DNA from: JBGSZX01 sp964640545
Lineage (GTDB): Bacteria > Bdellovibrionota > UBA2428
Direction of reading: 5' to 3'
Assembly: GCA_964640545.1 (NCBI GenBank)
Contig: CAZXHL010000013.1
Span: forward strand, 1-45,631
Length of the DNA: 45,631 bases
In this document: positions 40,843 through 45,631 of the stretch, in pieces
How positions within the stretch are numbered: position 1 is the first letter of the stretch
How the letters are laid out: every line of letters starts with the position of its first letter
Position numbers and translations under genes: made by a program
The notes under the pieces: model-generated
What the model saw: the letters and a program-made list of their open reading frames with translations, nothing else
Told to the model about the DNA's origin: nothing
Database searches by the model: none

Positions 40843-43800
40843 CTAGGGCCTTGCAGCCTTGATTTCGACAGGAACTTTCTGCTCGTAGGGATTGGTGATC
40901 CAAAACGATCCTGAATAATCTTCTTTAATTTTAGAATTCATCAACTCAAACATATAGGTTCTAAAGCCTGGATTGAGTCCATCGGGTTCTGTGACCTGAA
41001 CCAAATTAGCTGGAGCCTTTCTATCCAAGTGATGAACTCTCAAATCAAATCTAGACCTGAGATCACTATCGACTTCACTATTCAAAACAGACACAAAGTA
41101 TTGTCCTGGATCTAGTGTTACTTGGATTCGAGATCCATCCACCACTTTAGACCTAGCGACGCCTACGTAGTTGTCGTAGGTCGAGCTCCACTTCATAATG
41201 ATGGGATTGATCTTAACTCCCCAAGTTCCAACAACAATCTCCAATTGAAGCTTGCCTTTTTCATCTACCTGCAATGGGACCAAGGTTTCATGCAGAGCCA
41301 CCGACTCAAGATTGGGAATCGTATTCACAGCAAATAGTTTCGGGGAGGTGATTTCCCCATACTCCTCCGTATCAAACTTGCCCGTCACTGTGAGCGTTGC
41401 CTTTTCAGACTCTCCGGCCACAAGCTTGATTTTATTCTGACTCGTTTGATAATCATCTCCCGAAACTAGAACGCTATAGTTTAATTTCTCACTCCATAAC
41501 GTGTCGTAACTAGCCAAAGTCAATTCATAGATCCCCGGCCCCACCAATCGCTCGCTTTGCCATGAGGCCTTAGTCTCACGCCCTCTCGCTTCATTGTCAT
41601 AAAGAATGCCGCCAGTTACCTCACGCCCCGTTGGACTAGTCAGAGAAAACTGCATCAACCCTTTTGTATGCAAACGTAGAGACAATGACATTCTCCCAAC
41701 CTGGTTTGGCACATAGAAAAACAATCGATCAATCTGCCCCGGCTTCAACTCTCGCGACCTTCCCTCAAAAGCAAACTCAGCTTCAACATGCTTATCAGAG
41801 AACGGATCATAAACCTTTTGCTTAGCCGCAGGAAGCTGAATGGGTTTATGAACTAGGTCAACAAAAGTCTGGATACGTTCACCCTTCAACCAAACTTCAT
41901 ACTCTGCAAGATAGCTAGTTCCCTCAACAAAGCTACTCGTCACTCGCGCACTTCGGATGAAGTCTTGATTGGCCGATGCCCAGTTCAAAGTCTCTTCATA
42001 GACTTTTTTGTTCGGCTCTCCATAGGTGAATATATAGAAAGGCCAAGATCGTTTGTCTTTCAGCTCTTGAAACTTATGATCCTTGACTCCCTGACTATAA
42101 ACACGTGCGAGCTTGACCGTTAAAGGCTCACTCAACAGCTTGAGCCGACCTGAGTGATCCAAATACGCATTTCTAGGCAAAGAAAAAGAAAAAGTTTGAG
42201 AAGGCTCAATCAACCCACTTCTTGAATACCCTTTTGTAACAGTTGAAATGAATTCATTGCCATTGAGAACCAGATCAGTATCGACAGTTTTGTTTGAGAC
42301 GATTGAATTCTTAAGAGCGGCATAAAACGCCGGTAGCTTCAATAGACCCTGCCCTTGCTCTATCGGTGAACGTCCTTCAATTCTAGTGGCGCTATTCTCC
42401 ATGGCGACCCTAACAGTCATAGGCATGAAGGTCAGAGAGTTCTTGGCTTTGCCAGATAACGTGGACTTTCTTTTCGTCCAGAAGTCTTTAGTTTCGGAAT
42501 CCACCTTTAAGGCTGATAAAACAACAGCGATCGCACCCGAGACATAGGGCGCAGACATGCTTGTACCTTGCTTCATCCCAACTCCGCCTTGCACAAGCGG
42601 CGTTGAAGAAACCATTCCTCCCGGGGCAACTATATTTGGCCTCAATTCTCCCGTGTATGTAGGCCCTGAACTACTAAAACTATAAACTTGATCCGCAGGT
42701 TCTCCCGTTCCGCGTCCTACATGATTTTTCTCGATCATCGCTCGACTCACATACGCCCCCACCGAAACAAAGGGACCAAATTTTCCCATGCCATTGATCG
42801 TATAGAGTGCTGGTCCAGAGTTACTGGCTGAGATCACGAAGACAACGCCTGTGCGATTGGCCACATCTCTCATCACAGCCTCTGCAATCCTAACGGTTTC
42901 AGCATTGGAACTTCCTAAGGATAGATTCACAACATCGGGGACGAGTCCTTGCTCGTTAAAAACAGCTTTCAGAATGGACCGAGTCACAGAAACTCCGATG
43001 GAAGACCCCTTTGAGCCAAGACCTTTAATCGCCATAAACTTTGTCTTTGGAGCGACTCCAGAAAATGCTTCCGAAACTTCGTCATGCCCACCAATGATTC
43101 CCGCAACGTGAGTTCCATGACCCCCAAAATCTGCAAACAATGAAAACGTGCTTGGATCTTTTCCGAAATCAAACACCAATGGATATCGATATTTCTTTAC
43201 GTTAGATTTTAGCTCGAAGAAGCTTCGATCTTTTTGTTTCAATTTTGCCTGAGAATTGAAACTTGAAATTGGCTGAGACAACTCCTCATCGGAGAGTTCC
43301 CCGTCTTGAGAGTAATCTACAAATGCAACATCATTCTTCTTCTCGTCTTTAGTGAAGAACACCAACCACTGATCTTCCAAATCCCCATCAAGATTGAGGT
43401 CGACTCTGAGATTCTTCATGGGTTCATCCGCCATAGATTGTTCGGCAATGACGCTCTCACTGATCACTCCGAGCTTGACCTCTTCCTGATCTTTCCAGGC
43501 ATCAGGAACTTTGATTTTCTCAAAACCGTCAATATTTGCAGCGACAACACCGGCTTCTACTTTGTATGATTGAACCTTCAATCGGCCTTCATCGGTCTCA
43601 TCAGACACATATACAACTCGGTTCTGAAAGTATGGATGGGCGACGTCAATTCCAGTATCGATCACGGCGACTAAGGCGTTTTCCCCCAAAGAGCCTTCGA
43701 TCTTCTGCTCACGAAAGGCATCGAGATCAGTTTCCTTCGTAGGAAAATTCTTAGCTAAGTAAGTAGCGTCGGAGGATAATCTGGGCAAATCGAACCCCTT

Positions 43801-44238
43801 CATCCCCCCCTCTGCCGATGCCTCGGAAATTTCAAAAACTTCGAGGTTCATCAACTTCATTTTCTCATCGTCAAGCAAGTGAACAGGATTGATCTCAAAA
43901 ACAATGAAGGGGATCTCAGCAATGTCCCCGTCGTTTGGATCGTAAATGACTCTAGCGTCGATAGCCGCCAAGGCTTTGCGAGTCTCAACAACATCTCTGC
44001 AGATCGAAGCCACAACCATCGATGGGACATTCTCCTGAAGGCGAAGCCGCACTTCATCTTTTTGCTCTTCTGTAAGGATCTTCGCCTCTTCCGTAACAGG
44101 TGCTGGAATATACGGCCTACTCATAGGCTCATTCTTTGGGGCGCAACTCGATTGAACCGCAAGCACCAAAGTCAGAATGGAAGCTGAGAGCAAGTTAGAA
44201 GCAATTGATTTTGTTTGTTTTCTTAAGAATTGAGGCAC
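40843..44238 (-). CDS. Very large subtilisin-family (S8) peptidase, TPP-II-like, probable lipoprotein
   Basis: An S8 peptidase of about 1131 residues. The triad is Asp194 (VAVIDTGID), His374 (GGHGTHVAG) and Ser560 (GTSMSAP), with Asn473 in ASNSGP. The 180-residue gap between Asp and His and the long beta-rich C-terminal part (about 600-1131) resemble tripeptidyl peptidase II. Two acidic loops lie in the Asp-His insert, at about residues 280-291 and 308-319 (DYSQDGELSDEE). The second fits the EF-hand calcium-loop pattern. The N-terminus has a basic stretch, a hydrophobic core and SSCAPK, a possible but imperfect lipobox. The open frame reaches ATG 44298, but that codon lies inside the ahpC terminator stem, so GTG 44238 is preferred. 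Exact start uncertain. Confidence 0.82.
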   Translation of the reverse strand: MPQFLRKQTKSIASNLLSASILTLVLAVQSSCAPKNEPMSRPYIPAPVTEEAKILTEEQKDEVRLRLQENVPSMVVASICRDVVETRKALAAIDARVIYDPNDGDIAEIPFIVFEINPVHLLDDEKMKLMNLEVFEISEASAEGGMKGFDLPRLSSDATYLAKNFPTKETDLDAFREQKIEGSLGENALVAVIDTGIDVAHPYFQNRVVYVSDETDEGRLKVQSYKVEAGVVAANIDGFEKIKVPDAWKDQEEVKLGVISESVIAEQSMADEPMKNLRVDLNLDGDLEDQWLVFFTKDEKKNDVAFVDYSQDGELSDEELSQPISSFNSQAKLKQKDRSFFELKSNVKKYRYPLVFDFGKDPSTFSLFADFGGHGTHVAGIIGGHDEVSEAFSGVAPKTKFMAIKGLGSKGSSIGVSVTRSILKAVFNEQGLVPDVVNLSLGSSNAETVRIAEAVMRDVANRTGVVFVISASNSGPALYTINGMGKFGPFVSVGAYVSRAMIEKNHVGRGTGEPADQVYSFSSSGPTYTGELRPNIVAPGGMVSSTPLVQGGVGMKQGTSMSAPYVSGAIAVVLSALKVDSETKDFWTKRKSTLSGKAKNSLTFMPMTVRVAMENSATRIEGRSPIEQGQGLLKLPAFYAALKNSIVSNKTVDTDLVLNGNEFISTVTKGYSRSGLIEPSQTFSFSLPRNAYLDHSGRLKLLSEPLTVKLARVYSQGVKDHKFQELKDKRSWPFYIFTYGEPNKKVYEETLNWASANQDFIRSARVTSSFVEGTSYLAEYEVWLKGERIQTFVDLVHKPIQLPAAKQKVYDPFSDKHVEAEFAFEGRSRELKPGQIDRLFFYVPNQVGRMSLSLRLHTKGLMQFSLTSPTGREVTGGILYDNEARGRETKASWQSERLVGPGIYELTLASYDTLWSEKLNYSVLVSGDDYQTSQNKIKLVAGESEKATLTVTGKFDTEEYGEITSPKLFAVNTIPNLESVALHETLVPLQVDEKGKLQLEIVVGTWGVKINPIIMKWSSTYDNYVGVARSKVVDGSRIQVTLDPGQYFVSVLNSEVDSDLRSRFDLRVHHLDRKAPANLVQVTEPDGLNPGFRTYMFELMNSKIKEDYSGSFWITNPYEQKVPVEIKAARP

Positions 44239-44282
44239 GGGAAACTTATCGGTAGATACGGCTGATTTTTTGACCAAAAAAC

Positions 44283-44330
44283 AAAGAAAAAGGCGCATCT
44301 ATTCGGCATGAGAATGCCCAAAGATGCGCC
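44283..44330 (-). terminator. Rho-independent terminator of the peroxiredoxin gene
   Basis: A two-level hairpin: outer stem GGCGCATCT (44292-44300) with its complement at 44322-44330, inner stem GGCAT/ATGCC around a GAGA loop. On the minus strand it is followed by TTTTTC and more T-rich sequence. It lies about 33 bp after the peroxiredoxin stop. The ATG at 44298, a potential start of the subtilase frame, is part of the stem. Confidence 0.88.
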
Positions 44331-44362
44331 ACATTAAGTGCCTAATATTGCTAATCAGCCGC

Positions 44363-44941
44363 TTACTTAAAGTATTCTTGCAATCCTTCTGAGCTAGTTG
44401 CCATGCCTTTATCGCCCGACTGCCAGTTAGCAGGACAAACTTCGCCGTGCTCTTCATGGAATTGGATCGCATCAAGCAAACGAAGGTATTCGTTTACATT
44501 TCTTCCGAGTGGCAAATTGTTGATGGTCACGTGCTGAACAACACCCTCTTTGTCGATCAAGAACAAACCGCGGAAAGCGATGCCTTGGTCTTCGAACAAA
44601 GTTCCATAGCTGCGTGCAATCGTTTTGTGAAGGTCTGAAACTAGAGGGTATTTCACTCCCTGGATTCCACCCTCTTTTTTCGGAGTGTTTAGCCAAGCCA
44701 AGTGACTAAAGTGACTATCCACAGACACTCCGACGACTTCACAGTTTCTCTTTTTAAACTCTTCAAGCTTGTCAGAAAAAGCATGCAACTCGGTTGGGCA
44801 AACGAAAGTAAAATCTAATGGATAGAAAAACAAACAAAGATATTTGCCTTTAAAATCATTAAGAGAAACTTTTTTAAAATCATGACCGACAACGGCTTCG
44901 GCTTCAAAATAAGGGGCTTTTTTTCCTACAAGTGTTTCCAT
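44363..44941 (-). CDS. ahpC: Typical 2-Cys peroxiredoxin (AhpC/Prx1 type)
   Basis: A 192-residue peroxiredoxin. The peroxidatic Cys48 is in FYPLDFTFVCPTE and the resolving Cys169 in EVCPANW. A GGIQG loop (residues 91-95) and a C-terminal YF motif (GLQEYFK) are both present; together these mark the oxidation-sensitive Prx1-like form. It reduces hydrogen and organic peroxides using a thioredoxin-type donor. AGGAGG just before ATG gives strong translation. A terminator follows. Its upstream region contains the 222-bp inverted repeat at 45025-45246, which ends 84 bp before the start, so the promoter is probably in 44942-45024. No adjacent AhpF or OxyR gene is visible. Confidence 0.95.
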   Translation of the reverse strand: METLVGKKAPYFEAEAVVGHDFKKVSLNDFKGKYLCLFFYPLDFTFVCPTELHAFSDKLEEFKKRNCEVVGVSVDSHFSHLAWLNTPKKEGGIQGVKYPLVSDLHKTIARSYGTLFEDQGIAFRGLFLIDKEGVVQHVTINNLPLGRNVNEYLRLLDAIQFHEEHGEVCPANWQSGDKGMATSSEGLQEYFK

Positions 44942-45024
44942 ATTTCCTCCTGAAATGTACTTGAGGAGGTTTTAACACCTAGTTTGGGGATATGGTAGGG
45001 AGAAAATTTACCGTGAAAAGCTTC

Positions 45025-45246
45025 AACTGTGCGCGCTTAAGTGTTGTAAGGGCATGCTCAGCTTAGGGGCCATTCTAAGTCATATTAAATATTTAGATTC
45101 AGTCGAAGGACTATGGGGTGAATTGCTGGCGCCAGCCAGCAAGAGGGGAGTAGCACTCCCCTTGTCCTGAGTAATGAATATAAATATTTAATATGACTTA
45201 GAATGGCTACTACACGCGCCCTTACAACACTTAAGCGCGCACAGTT
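45025..45246. repeat. 222-bp two-tier inverted repeat (MITE-like element or structured RNA)
   Basis: Outer arms of 29 bp (45025-45053 and 45218-45246) are perfect inverted copies. Inner arms of 27 bp (45069-45095 and 45181-45207) are also perfect. Between outer and inner arms the two sides differ in length and sequence (15 and 10 bp). Inside, ATTCA/TGAAT (45097-45101, 45175-45179) and AGGAC/GTCCT (45107-45111, 45164-45168) extend the stem. Two hairpins lie side by side: TTGCTGG/CCAGCAA (45123-45142) and AGGGGAGT/ACTCCCCT (45144-45162). The folded form is a long rod ending in a three-way junction. It occupies most of the 309-bp gap between the unknown gene and the peroxiredoxin. No open frame in it looks coding, and no target duplication is obvious. 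Confidence 0.85.
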
Positions 45247-45250
45247 AAAA

Positions 45251-45631
45251 CTACACTGGCGAGGCGAATCTAGAACGAACATTTGGCGGCAAGAAGGTCA
45301 GGATCTGAGCCTTGGCTCCCTGCGCCCACTGCTCCTTAAACAAGAGGTTTTCAACCATTCTACCCCTTCGAAGCCCCTTCAGAAGTGCCGCACTTTCCTC
45401 TCGACGCCAGTCCTCAGCCTCAAGCAGCGCACTACTTCTTTGAGTCATCGAGCAAATGCGCTCGAAAGCCCTAGATGCCTGAGCAAGCCCATAGTCGACA
45501 CCGAGATTGGATATCGCAGAAGGTGAGCCAAGTGATTGACCAAGAGCGATAACCCCCGGGCGGTAGAAGCCAGATAACCCGCGGAGCATGGCATACTCAG
45601 CCTGCCTATACCCAGAAGATCGAAGAATCAT
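45251..45631 (-). CDS. Unknown protein, partial at window edge
   Basis: An open frame of 126 residues ends at TAG 45251-45253. The first codon at the window edge is ATG, but the gene may begin further out. The sequence (MILRSSGYRQAEYAML..., SAISNLGVDYGLAQASRAFE, SALLEAEDWRREESAALLKGL) is mostly predicted helix. It has many Arg, Ala and Leu residues and no signal peptide in the visible part. I do not recognise a family. The base composition and lack of stops over the full length support real coding. The stop codon lies 4 bp from the edge of the 222-bp inverted repeat, which may act on its 3' end. Confidence 0.5.
   Translation of the reverse strand: MILRSSGYRQAEYAMLRGLSGFYRPGVIALGQSLGSPSAISNLGVDYGLAQASRAFERICSMTQRSSALLEAEDWRREESAALLKGLRRGRMVENLLFKEQWAQGAKAQILTFLPPNVRSRFASPV

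Noticed and set aside
44239..44298. Longer subtilase N-terminus from ATG 44298
   Set aside because: The ATG lies in the ahpC terminator stem and the added residues weaken the signal-peptide pattern.
45025..45246. Integron attC site
   Set aside because: The ends do not carry proper RYYYAAC and GTTRRRY core sites, the arms are longer and more perfect than attC, and no integrase or cassette series is seen.
45085..45282. Open frame of 65 codons running through the large inverted repeat on the minus strand
   Set aside because: It is produced by the palindrome, has no ribosome-binding site and overlaps the end of the neighbouring gene.
1..45631. CRISPR arrays, tRNA or rRNA genes, insertion sequences, prophage genes
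   Set aside because: No regularly spaced repeats, no tRNA-like cloverleaf in any gap, and no transposase, integrase or phage protein among the open frames.

Overview
This 45.6 kb window is chromosomal housekeeping DNA from a Gram-negative bacterium. Supporting signs are an LPS heptose epimerase fragment, an OmpP1/FadL-type porin, other beta-barrel proteins, an MCE/MlaD protein and lipoprotein signals. Gene content and codon style suggest a Bdellovibrionota or related former deltaproteobacterial lineage. That placement is inference from reading, not from a database search. Genes are densely packed on both strands. Start codons are often GTG or TTG. I see no tRNA, rRNA, CRISPR array, prophage or recognisable transposase.

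Layout. 1-2.7 kb: end of hldD, a YdfG-like dehydrogenase, a DUF1499 protein, a bolA-grxD pair (Fe-S handling) and a small heat-shock protein behind a strong terminator. 2.7-6.3 kb: acetoacetyl-CoA synthetase and a FadL-like porin, then a REP-like 20-bp palindrome pair. 6.3-12.4 kb: overlapping gshB-like ATP-grasp and prolyl aminopeptidase genes, a lipoprotein metalloprotease, a Spinster-like MFS transporter, cutA and exonuclease III. 12.4-18.3 kb: the Prc protease facing a compact argC-argJ-argB-rnhA operon. 18.3-23 kb: an OlsB-like acyltransferase, apaG, an RND/MMPL exporter and a secreted protein with a clan-CD-like His/Cys pair. 23-28 kb: infA with an extra tail, an outer-membrane protein and an orphan MCE protein on the minus strand; a flippase-like protein and a fatty-acid-hydroxylase-superfamily protein on the plus strand. 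26.7-32.3 kb: a minus-strand operon nadK-recN-pmbA-PP2C-rhomboid-like. 32.3-38.8 kb: secA, a delta-class carbonic anhydrase, a YhcC-like radical SAM protein, an MnmD-like tRNA methyltransferase and two small exported proteins. 38.9-45.6 kb: a DegT aminotransferase with a glycerophosphodiesterase, a very large TPP-II-like subtilase, a 2-Cys peroxiredoxin and an unknown partial gene.

The strongest non-gene signal is at 45025-45246. It is a 222-bp, two-tier, near-perfect inverted repeat with a three-way-junction-like core. It fills the gap between the unknown gene and the peroxiredoxin and could be a MITE or a long structured RNA. Other points of interest are RNase HI with its hybrid-binding domain moved to the C-terminus, the caspase-like secreted protein, a rhomboid-like protein lacking the catalytic residues, SecA without its zinc tail, and short tandem duplications just after three stop codons.

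Several genes point to envelope lipid work (OlsB-like enzyme, fatty acid hydroxylase, flippase-like protein, RND exporter, MCE protein, FadL). They are scattered rather than in one operon, so a shared pathway is only a hypothesis.
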